A stretch of DNA of 64,000 bases from Monoplex corrugatus (taxonomy: Eukaryota; Mollusca; Gastropoda; Littorinimorpha; Ranellidae), in the NCBI GenBank assembly GCA_030674185.1, contig JAPXFY010000023.1, forward strand, positions 9,573,912 through 9,637,911, in the 5' to 3' direction. This document shows, one piece after another, positions 10,060 through 22,360 of this stretch. How positions within the stretch are numbered: the first letter of the stretch is position 1; every line of letters begins with the position of its first letter. The position numbers and the translations under genes are program-made. Below the pieces are notes generated by a model. The model was not told the DNA's origin. It saw only the letters and a list, made by a program, of their open reading frames with translations, and did not search any database.

Positions 10060-13000
10060 TTAACTCACTCACTACGTACAATTATGCCCCTTTCCGTTCC
10101 CCTGATACACACCATTTGTATAGGTCATGAGAAAAAATCTCATGCAAGCAAATGAAAACAGAGAGCTTTGAAATTTGGCAGGCCATATATTTAAAGATTG
10201 GTGTACAAGATGCTGAAATTTCAACTGTCTAACAACCCTCATGGTTGCGGAGTAATGGTACAAGTAAAATTAGAGAAATTTTCAGGTGAAAAATGTCTTC
10301 CAAAATACACAATCAGGTCAATACATCAGTTCCTACAGTCACATTTTGAATGAAATTTCATAAAATTTAACTTGCCACACTCCAAGTGCACTGAAGGAAG
10401 AGATCGTCTTGAAGAGCGCTGAGATGTTGAGTATTGTTCAGCCGTTTGCTTTTCCGTCATCTGCTTCGCTGCAGAGCTAGTGGGTTGTGAACTTTGCATT
10501 GTCTACAAATAGCAATGCCGCATGAAAAATTGAAATTGGGATTTGAGTTAAAAGATTATATGGTTTTGAAGATATTGTTGTTCTGAGTAAAATGCAGTTT
10601 AAATTTTTCAAATCGGACTAATAGTTCATGAGATATTTGAATTTGAAGCATAAAAAATTTCTTAAATTTTGGTACCACTTTTATGGGACAAAGAAGAGAT
10701 GGTGGGACCAGCTGTCACAGAACAAACCCATCAAATGGCATGGTATGCTGATTTTGCTGGAAATGACATTCATTTTTAATTGTGAGAGACAGACAGGATC
10801 AAATGCATGAAATTTTGATTGTTGATGTATTTTTGTATGCCGAATCAATGAAACCATTATCGTAACTCTGCGACGAGCCATTTTTGTCTTATTACAGGAA
10901 ACGTGATATTTGGCATGTTTTATCTATTTTTTCATTAATAATTGCCCATATTGTATTAATAACAGACAAAAATGAAGCTAGAAACAAAACAAGGATATAT
11001 AATCATTTCATGAGATATAAAATCATTTTGCTCATCGTTCAAATGTCTTATTACGCAAATTAAACCAAAAAAGTCACGATCAGTTTCTGTACATATAAAA
11101 GGAAATCTGAGAATCAGTGACTTCTGGAATCACTTAAATAATTGAAATATTAAAAATTATTGCATGCTTTTATGCTGCAGTCTATCCAAAAATATGATCC
11201 GATCAGTATTCTATTAAAAACTAAACACACACACATACACATGCACACACACACATAACACACACGTATACACATACATACACACAGAGGAAAACATCAC
11301 AGACAAGATTTTTGTACACTATATTTGATTTTTTATTTTATTCATCAATGTTTAGAAAACTGACTGTCTGTGGATGAGTCAAGTCCCCGAACACTTAGCA
11401 CAGCCAGCGTCCAAAGAAAACTTCAGGAAGGATATGGGACCACTCGCCATTCAGGAAGCAGGTCACTTAACTCCTGCAATAGAGAAATATATGAATTTCT
11501 GCATAATATATACTATTCATTGAGAGACTGGAAAAGAAAGGAAACCATAATGCATAGTCTCCACATCAATATTACTTTAACATTAAGCCCAAAACTCGCG
11601 ACTTTGATTTTTAGCATATTACTGGTAAAAATCCACCAAAGCTGAGCAGTCCTGCTAAGTATTTCCAGTGTAATCTTGCCCTTTAATACAAATCAATAAC
11701 AATTGGCTACTACTAAATAAGATGCAATCTTCCCTTTAAACAAATTAATGACAATAGGCCTATACTTTTCAGATACTGACTACAAATTGAAACAACTACA
11801 TAAGCTAATGGATGGCCTACTTTACAAATAATACAACTCAGAGTCATAGCCTTCTATTTAGTTTCAAAACCTAAATAAAGAATATTATAACAATGAACAG
11901 AAGATTTTGTTTTGTGACATTCTAAATCTGTGTGTATTAGTATGTGTGTGTGTGTGTTGTCAGAGAGAGAGAGAGAGAGAGGATCATGCCTGTTAACAAT
12001 GACTTGGATATGAATGTACTCGGGCTTATTTACTTATTTATTCATGTCTTGTTCTCTGAGAGTGAGAGAGAGAGAGAGAGAGAGAAAGAGATTCATGTCA
12101 AGGAAAGTACAATGACTTGCACAGAATTGTTTGATTTGAAAAAAAAAATTATTTAGATCTATTTATTCATTCATTTATTTGAGAGAAAGAGAGAGAGAGA
12201 GAAGGAGAGAGAGAGAGATGGGGAGGCGGGTATGCACAGGTCTACACAGCGACATGCAAATTAGCATGACCTCGGGAAGGAAATAGTTGACAAACCAAGC
12301 GTCGGCTAACAACTCCGAATCGAGTTCAAACGCAGTTGTCCTTTTCTTGAAAAATACAATGTTACAGATAAAACAGAACTTGATCTGTTGATTGCTAGAT
12401 CTAGTCTTTGTTTGACAGTGCAAAACTTGCCGAGCTGAAGCTTGCACAGCATTCTGTTTCGAGTAGTAAGCCTAATCAGGCTACTGGCGTTGGCACATTC
12501 CGACGTTGTTTTGCTACTTCAAGTACTTGATCTGGTACAGATCCTCATGTAAAGAGTTGGCGTACGGCCGTATTTTACATCAAATTGATTTCATATTACA
12601 CATGTTTATAGAAAAAAGCATGTGAAATCGAATCCCGCCGATGACAAGTTCCAAAAATGGCGACTTACTTGCAAACTTTTCCAGTGAAAAAAGCAAAACT
12701 TTGGAAGCGTCGATCTCGGGTCGAAACTGGCACACATAGCTGTCGTCGGGATATATCATTCTGTTACATTAATTTTCATTGGTTGCAAAATTACAATGTG
12801 ATTGGATCACAAATATAGCCGTACCAACCGAAATAGTTAAGCACCCCAAACAAACTTCGATTCTGAACGCATACCGTCGCCGCAATTACGCCCGAAACAC
12901 GGATTTTCGACTTTCTCATCAAATAACTAATTCCATTTTCTCTCTAAGTATATAAAAAGGCAATCATTCAAATCTTTATTCATTTCTTATTCACATAAGA

Positions 13001-13357
13001 CAAAAAATAAGAATAAAACATGGATTAAAGAGGCAGTAATACTTGATTGAACTGAAGACCCCCCCAGTTTTGCGGCCAGCCCCACTTTTACTCAGGTTTT
13101 GGTACCACAAATTTGACGTCGCGTTTCGGTTCGCATGGCATTGCTACTACACACCAACTGCAGAGTACAGTGACCTAATGGCCTGAAACGAGGCTAAGAA
13201 TGACCAAAAAATCTATTTCTGGCCATTAGTTTTGGTTAACGGAAATACTGAGAGCCTCACAAATTTTCAAAACCCAAATCGGATTTCTCCGACGCTCGTA
13301 GACAAGCATTGTTGAGACATGATCACGAAATCCTGACGCTCGTAGCGAGAGAGTTAA
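10060..13357. mobile_element. Candidate 3.3-kb TTAA-flanked DNA element inside intron 3
   Basis: Left end TTAACTCACTCACTACG; the right end, read on the opposite strand, is TTAACTCTCTCGCTACG. Fifteen of 17 bases match in inverted orientation and both ends abut TTAA, the hallmark of piggyBac-type insertion. The interior has a different, AT-rich character, with CA and GA microsatellites and no recognisable transposase. It is therefore either a non-autonomous element or a decayed one. The subterminal motif GACGCTCGTAG occurs twice near the right end (about 13294 and 13335). Confidence 0.55.
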
Positions 13358-13446
13358 TGTGATTTAAAAAAAAACTTGCTTGTAATAAAATAACTTGCTC
13401 TTATGCATATGGTATGGATAATGTGTATTATTTTGTGCATGTGCAG

Positions 13447-13561
13447 GTGCTGAACCAGATGGAGATGCTGTATGACAGCATGCGTCTGTCAGAAGCTGAT
13501 CTGGCACGCAGAAAGAGTGTATGTGAATATCTCTACAGTGTTCTCTCCCCTTTTGTGCCTA
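13447..13561 (+). CDS. TUT1: TUT1-like terminal uridylyltransferase, coding exon 4 (helix before catalytic palm)
   Basis: Reads VLNQMEMLYDSMRLSEADLA then RRKSVCEYLYSVLSPFVP. This aligns with the human segment around LRELSEAERQLRSLV that leads into the nucleotidyltransferase fold. The acceptor is GTGCATGTGCAG and the donor A/GTAAGT, ending in phase 1 and joining exactly to exon 5. No indels are seen. The stretch packs against the catalytic palm in TUT1 structures; that role here is by homology. Confidence 0.93.
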
Positions 13562-13739
13562 GTAAGTCTCTCTCTGTTTGTTAATCTGTGTATTTGTTTG
13601 TGTTTATCGATATTTGTATCTGTTCCTTTTTTTTTTTTTTTTTTTTTTTTGCCTCGTGATTGGATGGGAATGGGAGTTTGCGTAATAGACTTGTCTCGTT
13701 AAATATGGGCTCCTGTCTACAGTGAGAGTGTGGTGCCAT

Positions 13740-14282
13740 TCCCCTGTTGGGTTACCGGGGGCTCTTTCAGTATGAATAGTATCCCCACCTTCTGGAAATT
13801 CTGTGCTAGAAATTTCCTCTTTTCTGTCACTCTCTTTGTTTCTGCCTTGTTGCCTTGCTTTTTGTCATTTCTACTTATTTTCTGCCGTAATGGTCCATTC
13901 ACCTGTATTTTTTCAATAAAGTCTTACATACTTTTTCTGCAGATTGATAATTGGGTACATATATTAAGTGCATTTTTGGCTCTAAGGAGGTGAGATATGT
14001 GGAAGCAATTTTAGGTAATTTATGCCTGTTTTTATATATGTTTTGGTGTCCTTATGTTTGCTCATATTTGTATTCAGGTGTGTTTTCTAAATCTCCTTTG
14101 TGCGATAAATCGGACGGAATGGTCCTACGCTGGGGGCATGTCCTTAGATTATGTGCACGAATGCATTGATATGTGTACTTAATTTTCTTTTCTTTTTTTT
14201 TCCTGTTGAAGTTTTGTGTGTTTTGAAGCAGTTATAGCCCTGATATGGCTCTGCACAGTTGGCTGGGCTTTAAACAACAATA
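13740..14282 (+). mobile_element. Dispersed repeat family A, near-complete copy 1
   Basis: About 545 bases starting with a C-rich/G-rich inverted start (CCCCTGTTGGGTTACCGGGGG) region, then CTCTTTCAGTATGAATAGTA, CCACCTTCTGGAAATTCTG, a T/C-rich middle and the 3' end TATAGCCCTGATATGGCTCT followed by GGCTGGGCTTTAAACAACAA. At least ten full or partial copies occur in this window. It has no coding capacity I can recognise. The simple AACAATA-like tail suggests retroposition. Confidence 0.8.
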
Positions 14283-14486
14283 AAAGTAAAAGTAAAAAGA
14301 GTGTATTGAGTGTAGTGCCACAGTGCAGCACCACTTTCCCATCTCTACCCCCACCCACTTTTTGTGTATGCCTGTGTTTCTGGTTGCCAGTGAAAGTAGA
14401 TTTTGCTACAGAATATTGCCATTGACTACTCCTCTGTTGCTGTTCAATTTTACTGCACACAGACCTTGGGGAGGGGGGGGAGCTTT

Positions 14487-15050
14487 CCCCTGTGGTGATG
14501 CCGGGGGTTCTTTGAGTATAATTAGTATCCCCACCTTCTGGAAATTCTGTGCTAGAAATGTCCTCTTTTCTGCCACTGTCTTTGTTTCTGCCTTGTTCCT
14601 TTGCTTTCTGGCATTTCTTCCTGTCATTTTCTGCCTTGCTGGTCCATTCACCTGTATGTGTTCAGTAAAGTCTTACATACTTTTTCTTAAGATTGATAAT
14701 TGGGTACAGGTACTAAGTGCATTTTGGACTCTAGGAAGATGAGATATGCAGAAGCAATTTTTGGTAATTCATGGGGGGAGGGGGGGGGGGTATATGTTTT
14801 AGTGTCCTTAGGTATGCTTAAATTTTGTATTCAGGTGTGTTTTTTAAATCCCCTTTGCGATAAATTGGACGGAGTGGTCAACGCCAGGGGCATGTCCTTA
14901 GATTATGTGCATGAATGCATTGATATGTGTACTTAATTTTGTTTTCTTTTTTTTTTTCTTGTTGAAGTTTTGTATGTTTTGAAGTGGTTATAGCCCTGAT
15001 ATGGCTCTACACAGTCGGCTGGGCTTTAAACAACAATAACAATAACAAGG
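14487..15050 (+). mobile_element. Dispersed repeat family A, near-complete copy 2
   Basis: Second copy of the same element 200 bases downstream and in the same orientation, ending in AACAATAACAATAACAA. The two copies differ by scattered substitutions and a G-run near 14771-14789, so they are separate or long-diverged insertions. Confidence 0.8.
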
Positions 15051-15309
15051 ACCGCGGGGGTTATCCTCCCATCAGAAAGACTAACACTAAGACCACTGCT
15101 TAAGATGTAGTGGAGAGGAAGAAAAATCCCTGTTTGATCCGTGATTCAAACTCAGGTTTCATGCATCGTAGGCAGGTGGTTTACTCTAGGGTACAGCACA
15201 GTCCATGCTGTTTGCTTTTGTTAGTGTAAGTGTATGTGTGTGAGAGAGAGAGCTTTTTTTGTTGTTTGTTAATATTTGTTCATGTGGGTCTTTTTTTTTT
15301 TTTTTTTTT

Positions 15310-15645
15310 GATCATCACACTCAGGGAGGTTACCTTTGTTTTCAACTTTTTTTTATTATTCGTCTCATTTTCTACAGCATCTTAATTGGCACAGGTGGTT
15401 TTTGTTTGTTTGTTTTTTGTTTGTTTTTTGTTTTGTTTTGTTTTGTTTTTACAATGCGATGATGATGTCGATGAGGATGATAATCATAATGCTGTGGAGT
15501 TGCATCTGTGAGACTGCGTGACAGGGCTGTACTCTGCACTTACTATCATAATATATCCTGGCGTCAACCAGACCCGAGAGACACCTGTGGTGCTGGTTAA
15601 AAGATTTGAGCAACATGTGGGTCCATTTGTTGATCAGCGCTGTTT
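15310..15645 (-). mobile_element. SINE body, - strand copy
   Basis: Reverse-strand match to the SINE at 59.2 kb. The 3' part (GATCATCACACTCAGGGAGG, GTTACC), the GATGAGGATGATAATCAT block, the GCGTCAACCAGAC block and the CACCTGTGGTGCTGG block appear in the expected reversed order. The tRNA-like head is not preserved. A GTTTT-rich expansion lies inside at 15402-15450. Confidence 0.75.
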
Positions 15646-16039
15646 AACTGTACCACGTAAAAATCAGGTAATTTACTTGTATCCGTTTATATGTTTCAGT
15701 TTGCGGTCTGTTTTCTCCTGGCATTGAGAGTGGAGTGGTTTGGGTTTTTGTTTTGTTTTGATTTTTTTAACACAGGGAACATATTTTATTTCATTCTTAA
15801 AGTGACTAGGTCTCTACCAGAATGCATTCTGCATTTGTGGGGGGTGGAGGGCATAGGCGGTGATGGAGGAGGAGGGGACTGGTTTTGTACTTCCTGCCCA
15901 TGTTTTGTGTCACTACAATGGCATTGCCCTCATGCTGCTCAGTATGGCTTTCCTGCATTACCAAATCTAAATTTATTCTTTTTTTTTTTTCCCTTTCTAT
16001 TCCACTTGACTTTTCAGCGTAAAGGTTTTATGCACAGGT

Positions 16040-16165
16040 GTATATGGGTTATGCCATGATCGTTTGGATTTTGTCAGTCACATGGCATCTGCAGTACGTA
16101 TGGAGTTTTTTCTGAGCATGGAAACTCTGTCTTGAAAAGAAAAAAGAAAATCTGAAACTGAAATG
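16040..16165 (+). repeat. Short dispersed repeat family C
   Basis: Shares the segment GCCATGATC...CATGGCATCTGCAGT...GGAGTTTTTTCTGAGC and a TGAAACTGAAA tail with the copy at 53876-54028. Confidence 0.55.
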
Positions 16166-16217
16166 TTACGGCTACAGGACAAGGCTGTATTCTGCACTTC
16201 CTTTTATATTATATCCT

Positions 16218-16662
16218 AGCATGAACAGGGATGTGATTTTTCCGATTTTAATCGGAAATCCGATTTTTGGGTCGCCAGAACTAGTCTCGTGAATCGCCTA
16301 AATCCGATGTCTTTTTTTTTAGGGTGGGTAGGTAGGTCGAGAGATGGACAGAACGTGCACTGCCAACCATCTCGGGGAAAACCAACGAAACTGAAAGTAC
16401 GCTTATCGCACGCGCGATCTTGCTTTGGCTGCATGCATTGTAGTCAATTTGAACCCAACTGGCAAACATAAGAGTGTTTAGCGCTAAGCTAAAGTCGGAA
16501 CAGTGACACAAAGCTTCAGATTTTCACCTTAAAAGTATATGCCAAAATGCATTAGATTGCACCATTTTTATTCTAAATATTACAATTTTTCCAGGGGGCA
16601 TGCCCCGGACCCCCCTAGATTTCCTATTTTTTTTACTTGCCCACAATCACATCCCTGATGAA
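16218..16662. mobile_element. hAT-like MITE with CAGGGATGTGATT terminal inverted repeats
   Basis: Left end CAGGGATGTGATT and right end AATCACATCCCTG are perfect 13-base inverted repeats, with the CAGGG start typical of hAT elements. The 5-base sequence ATGAA flanks both sides. Near the right end it carries GGGGGCATGCCCCGGACC followed by CCCCTAG, a motif shared with the element at 46701-46987. There is no transposase. Confidence 0.8.
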
Positions 16663-16924
16663 TATGTTCAGTTAATCAACATGTTCAATCGATCTCATGG
16701 TGATCTTAGTATTGATTTTCTTTGCTGTGAGGATTGTTGACTCGATCGCTAAGACCAAGGTTATCCAGTAGCATTGCAGAGTCTTCTCTGGTGGGTGTCA
16801 TGATGGCTCAACATTGCTGGCTCATATGGGGTTCTTGGCACTGGGACTTGAGATGAATGAAAACTTGGGGATGGTGGTGTGTAGAAGAGCCGGAATGAGC
16901 AGCATAGGATCATCATCGTCATCA

Positions 16925-17312
16925 TCATCATCATCATCATCATCATGTGCCCTGACGCATGACGTTGGCAATCATGGCACTCCATATGCATCTATCCCTT
17001 GTTGCCGCAAGCACATCTTCCACCCTCTCTGTCCTCAACCACCCTGCAAGTCCATCCAATATTTTCTCTGTGGGTCTACCTGGTGTTCTCTTTCCCTCCA
17101 GCTTTCCTGTTGTGACCAGGTGCTCTGATTCCCCTTCCCTCATGAAACAGCCTATAAATGTTGCCTGTCTTTTCCTAATCTTCTTATAAATGATCTTCTT
17201 GTGTCTATCTCCATCAAGACTGTCTCGTTGGTTTTCTTTGCTGTGCATGGAACTCTCAACATTCTTCCTAGAAACCACATCTCGGCTGCCTCAATTTTGT
17301 TCTTGTTTTGCG
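16925..17312 (-). mobile_element. Non-LTR retrotransposon C-terminal fragment with (ATG)n tail
   Basis: The - strand reads NKIEAAEMWFLGRMLRVP, then a block with GRPTEKILDGLAGWLRTERV, ending MRQGT and an ATG-repeat tail (16914-16946 on the + strand as ATC repeats). It is truncated at about 17312, roughly 95 bases before the exon 5 acceptor. Confidence 0.85.
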
Positions 17313-17404
17313 TAGGATCATTGCCTCTAAAGCAGCACAGGAGATGGGGCATCAAAAAGCACAAGAAGCGAAAATAAAAAGTGCATTCCCCATCCTTGTT
17401 TCAG

Positions 17405-17532
17405 CATGCTCCATTCACCAGTTTGGGTCATCTGTGAACGGCTTTGGGATGCGGGGTTGTGACATGGATATCTTCCTGGATCTACATGACACCGACGTCA
17501 GTCTTCAGAGGGAAGAGACACTTAGACATAAG
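17405..17532 (+). CDS. TUT1: TUT1-like terminal uridylyltransferase, coding exon 5 (catalytic GS and DxD motif)
   Basis: This exon carries the nucleotidyltransferase signature: GSSVNGFGMRGCDMD then IFLDLHD. The first two catalytic carboxylates are Asp218 and Asp220 of the predicted protein, matching GCDLDLFLDL of human TUT1. The exon joins exon 4 in phase 1 (A+CA) and ends phase 0 at CATAAG/GTAGGT. In the family these residues bind the two metal ions for UTP or ATP transfer to RNA 3' ends. The long proline-rich insertion that follows this motif in the human protein is absent here. A GT tract begins within 10 bases of the donor. Confidence 0.97.
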
Positions 17533-17540
17533 GTAGGTCT

Positions 17541-17558
17541 GTGTGTGTGTGTGTATGT

Positions 17559-17601
<43 letters not shown>

Positions 17602-17620
17602 TGTGTGTGTGTGTATGTGT
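17541..17620 (+). repeat. (GT)n microsatellite downstream of the exon 5 donor
   Basis: GT run broken by a few TAT and TCT units, starting 8 bases into intron 5. Confidence 0.9.
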
Positions 17621-17699
17621 TCATTATTTCTTTTAACATCTACTCACATGCATGCTGCGTGTGTCTGTCTGTGTGTGCATGTGTTTGTGTCTGTGTTGT

Positions 17700-18950
17700 G
17701 ATTTCTTTGTTTAATTGTGTAAGTGAATGAAATTTCTTTGTTTGCATATGTGTGTGCACATATGTGTTTGTGTACATTCTTTTGGGATTGGTTGGGGATT
17801 ATTTTTTTCTTATTTTTTTCAGTTCATTTTGTTTCTTTAGCTTCGGGGAGAAAAATGTTTGGTTGGTTGGTTGGTAGGTTGTTTCATCAGTCAAAATAGA
17901 GCATGGTATTCAAAGTTTGGTCTTTCTATGTACAAGTAGAACGAAAATATTCTTTGATCACAATCATTGTTCAGGGTGTTTACTTTTTACCATTTAAACT
18001 TGTTTTTGTGTTGTTTTGTTTAATGTAGACTTGGATTTTTCTTAAGCTCGAAACAAAAGCAAAGGATTGAAGTGCCTTAATTTTAAACCTTGAGATCTGT
18101 GTTGTTCAAATGGGCATGATCCCCACGAATGCCAATACAGTCAACATCGTTCGTGTTCTTGTCACACTGGCTATGCAGCTTTTGTTTTTGTCACCATGAG
18201 GCAGCGATAGCTAATAGCCAGAGAATGTTAGCACTCATGAGTCACGGCATATTGTTTTGAGATGGTAACAGCCCTGACATGGCTCTGAGTAGTTTGCTGG
18301 GTTTTGATCTGCTTAGCACATTGAGCCACAATCGTATCTCCTGCTGAAAACTGTCTGATTTGTAAAGCGAATACTAATTAACCAATCAGAAAGCTTCTTT
18401 TGCGTGGCCTCTGCCTTCTTCCTTTCACACAGTCACCATTTTGCTGTTCTTCAATTGATTTCTACAACTACAAGTTTTTGCGTACAAACGAGTGAGATTG
18501 GGACTGACTGCGAGGTTGACAAATTGGGACTCTTGTTGACAGTGACTCTGGCGATGATTAAGAGGTAAATGTGATTTTATTTTTGGTTCATATTGAACAA
18601 GAGAGGCTCAAGCACATGATGAAGGGTGTATGTAGCAGATCAGTCATTGATGAAATGCAGATTGTCGTTCAGTTTCACTTTCTCCTGCAAACAGGCATTT
18701 ACTTCAGGCACGGCGCACAAATCCGAGATACTTTAGTTGGCTCAGCCCTGCCGGCTATTAATAGCGCACATCTTTCCCATTCCCTTCCACTCCCCACACC
18801 CTTTTCACCCTTTCCGCTGCCGTGTATAGTGAGGCACGGGCGCGCGTGGTAGTATAGGCCTCCAGATTGACCTAGATTCCAGTATTCTCGTGCTGATCTG
18901 AGTCACTTGCTACATTCACTCCTTCTAAGACTCTTGGAAGAACGCAGCAA
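17700..18950. other. Intron 5 sequence with a short family A 3' end
   Basis: Mostly unrecognised sequence. At about 18258-18310 it contains a degenerate family A 3' end (GGTAACAGCCCTGACATGGC followed by GCTGGGTTTTGATC). No exon was recognised. Confidence 0.45.
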
Positions 18951-18954
18951 TTAT

Positions 18955-19182
<228 letters not shown>

Positions 19183-19552
19183 ATGCATACAGAAAACCAC
19201 ACTCAGCTTCCTCCTTTATCACTAGTGCTTGAGCACAAAGACACGCTACAGAGATAAGACTTTGGTCGACCCTGCCTGGCTAAAAATAGCACTCGCAGGC
19301 GATGCCGGCTCACAGCTAAAGGGTGTCAGAATGGCTGGGAAAATGCAGCCGTGCAGGGCATTTATTTTTCTTTTATTACGCAGTTCACGATTTTTCCTTT
19401 CTAAATATGATACTTTTCTAGGAAATGTTTACTCAAGAGCAGCAATTAGTATCCGTTGATAGGTTGGCTCTCGTAAGTTTACGCCTTTGTCTTACAGTAC
19501 ACGTTTAATTATGTATCGTGCCAAGGGGGTTAAACAGCAATATTTGTTTTAA

Positions 19553-19617
19553 TATGGTTATAGCCCTGTTATGGCTATGTGTAGTCAGCTGGGCTTTAAA
19601 CAACAATGATAATATTA
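19553..19617 (+). mobile_element. Dispersed repeat family A, 3' end only
   Basis: Matches the last 60 bases of family A (GGTTATAGCCCTGTTATGGC then GGGCTTTAAACAACAA) and is followed by AT-rich tail sequence. It sits directly upstream of the 39-bp minisatellite. Confidence 0.75.
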
Positions 19618-19660
19618 ATGTTATCAGTTAGCTAATCCAGATTTTACCAAGAAATGTCTA

Positions 19661-20620
19661 CACACCAACAACTGTTCAACTTATGCATTTTTTCTCACAC
19701 ACACCAACAAGGGTTCAAACCATGCAGTTTTTCTCATACACACACCAACAACGGTTCTAACCGCAGTTTTTCTCACACATACCAACAACGGTTCAGACCA
19801 TGCAATTTTTCTCACACACACCAACAACGGTTCAAACCACACAGTTTTTCTCACACACACCAACAATGGTTCAAACCACACAGTTTTTCTCATACACACA
19901 CCAACAACGGTTCAAACCACACAGTTTTTCTCACATACACCAACAGTTCTAACCACATAATTTTTCTCATACACACCAACAACGGTTCAAACTACACAAT
20001 TTTTCTCACGCACACACCGACAATAGTTGAAACCATGCAGTTTTTCTCACACTCACCAACAACGGTTCAGACCACGCAGTTTTTTTCACACTCACCAACA
20101 ACGGTTCAGACCACGCAGTTTTTCTCACATGCGCGAACAACGGTTCAAACCACACAGTTTTTCTCACACACACACCAACAACGGTTCAAACCACACAGTT
20201 TTTCTCTCACACACCGACAACGGTTCAAACCATGCAGTTTTCTCACACACACCAACAACGGTTCAAACCACACAGTTTTTGTCATACACACACCAACAAC
20301 AGTTCAAACCACACAGTTTTTCTCATACACACACCAACAACGGTTCAAACCACGCAGTTTTTCTCGCACACACCAACAACAGTTCAAACCACGCAGTTTT
20401 TCTCGCACACACCAACAACGGTTCAAACCACACAGTTTTTCTCACACATACCAACAACGGTTCAAATCTCGCAGTTTTTCTCGCACACACCAACAACGGT
20501 TCAAACCACGCAGTTTTTCTCGCACACACCAACAACGGTTCAAACCACGCAGTTTTTCTCGCACACACCAACAACACACATACCAACAACGGTTCAAACC
20601 TCGCAGTTTTTCTCACGCAG
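19661..20620 (+). repeat. 39-bp minisatellite running into the exon 6 splice acceptor
   Basis: About 25 tandem units of 39 bases built on ACCAACAACGGTTCAAACCA followed by CACAGTTTTTCTCACACAC. Units differ by a few substitutions and small gaps. The final unit ends GCAGTTTTTCTCACGCAG, and that last AG is the acceptor of exon 6. The polypyrimidine tract of a conserved exon is therefore repeat-derived. Because 39 is a multiple of three, several frames stay open for hundreds of bases (up to 332 codons); these are by-products of the period. Confidence 0.95.
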
Positions 20621-20865
20621 CTGAAACCTGTGAACCTGCCCTACATTCGTGAAATCCAGTCGCTGAAGACGACCGAGGGACCTCTCATGCCTTCCCAGCT
20701 ACGGCAGCTGTCGCTGGTCCATCGTGTGAAGCTGATGTCACGCATCATAATGCGCCATGCGCCACACTGTGTGGATGTTATCTTTGTGCCCAGCGTGAGA
20801 TGCCCTATCGTTCGCTTCGTCCACTTGCCTACCACGCTCAAGTGCGATCTTTCTATAAACAACAG
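20621..20865 (+). CDS. TUT1: TUT1-like terminal uridylyltransferase, coding exon 6 (third catalytic Asp)
   Basis: Reads LKPVNLPYIREIQSLK, a spacer, then VDVIFVPSVRCPIVRFVHLP and TTLKCDLSINN. This aligns with the human stretch containing VQTVPSARRPVVKF and GDVSLSNR. Asp317 in KCDLSINN is the third catalytic carboxylate. The exon starts phase 0 after the AG that ends the 39-bp minisatellite. It stops in phase 2 at AACAACAG/GTAACA; exon 7 completes the Arg codon. No indel is seen. This is one of the best conserved parts of the gene. Confidence 0.96.
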
Positions 20866-20930
20866 GTAACATATTTTGTGGGAAGGCTTGGGGGGGGGGT
20901 TTGTTTCAATGAAAAATGTTGGAGAAATTG

Positions 20931-20939
20931 TGTGTGTGT

Positions 20940-20978
<39 letters not shown>

Positions 20979-21016
20979 ATGTGTGTGTGTGTGTGTGTGT
21001 GTCTGTATGTGTGTGT
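20931..21016 (+). repeat. (GT)n microsatellite downstream of the exon 6 donor
   Basis: GT run with a few TAT and TCT interruptions, starting 65 bases after the donor. Confidence 0.9.
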
Positions 21017-21418
21017 TGGTTGGTCTTCGATTTAATGTCTATTCACTAAAGTGATTTTAGACCAACAAAAAAAACAAACAAAAAAGGGAGGGGGATAAAG
21101 GAGTGAAGAGGGTATTTGAAAATTGTCAATTTTGATCATAAAAAAAAAAAAAATGATCCAGAAAACAATTATTTTTGAGGTGGGGAAGGTAAAGCTAACA
21201 AATAATGTTATCACAATTAAAGATTTAAACAAACAATCTAATAAACAAAATTAATAAACATCTAGAATAAATGAATAAAAATGAAAACTAAGAATCGACT
21301 AACCACAACGGTGAACAAGTGAAATAACATGTTAAAGGTAATTCGCTATAGGACTTTTTGACAGGCTAACAAAGAATTCCTATATTAATGATGGTGAGGC
21401 AAATATGTCAGAAATTGT

Positions 21419-21456
21419 GTGCATGTGTGTATATATGTGTTTGTATGTGTGTGTGT

Positions 21457-21502
<46 letters not shown>

Positions 21503-21771
21503 CAGACTGTCTCTGTTATGTGTGTGTGTGTGTGTGTAACTGTATTTCAGACTGTCTCTGTTATGTGTGTGTGTGTGTGTGTGTTTCAGACTGTCTCTGT
21601 TATGTGTGTGTGTATGTGTGTGTGTGTGTAACTGTATTTCAGACTGTCTCTGTTATGTGTGTGTATGTGTGTATGTGTGTGTGTGTGTGTGTGTGTAACT
21701 GTATTTCAGACTGTCTCTGTTATGTATGTGTGTGTGTGTGTGTGTAACTGTATTTCAGACTGTCTCTGTTA

Positions 21772-21802
<31 letters not shown>

Positions 21803-21871
21803 CTGTATTTCAGACTGTCTCTGTTATGTGTGTGTGTGTGTGTAACTGTATTTCAGACTGTCTCTGTTATG

Positions 21872-21939
<68 letters not shown>

Positions 21940-21957
21940 CTGTATTTCAGACTGTCT

Positions 21958-22015
<58 letters not shown>

Positions 22016-22039
22016 CTGTATTTCAGACTGTCTCTGTTA

Positions 22040-22071
<32 letters not shown>

Positions 22072-22261
22072 TGTGTGTGTGTGTGTGTAACTGTATTTCA
22101 GACTGTCTCTGTTATGTGTGTGTGTGTGTGTGTTGTGTGTGTGTGTGTGTGTGTGTAACTGTATTTCAGACTGTCTCTGTTATGTGTGTGTATGTGTGTG
22201 TGTGTGTGTGTATGTGTGTGTGTGTGTGTGTGTGTGTAACTGTATTTCAGACTGTCTCTGT

Positions 22262-22296
<35 letters not shown>

Positions 22297-22318
22297 CTGT
22301 ATTTCAGACTGTCTCTGT

Positions 22319-22360
<42 letters not shown>

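Noticed and set aside
19654..20652. 332-codon frame through the 39-bp repeats
   Set aside because: Product of the 13-codon period. It ends in the wrong frame of exon 6.
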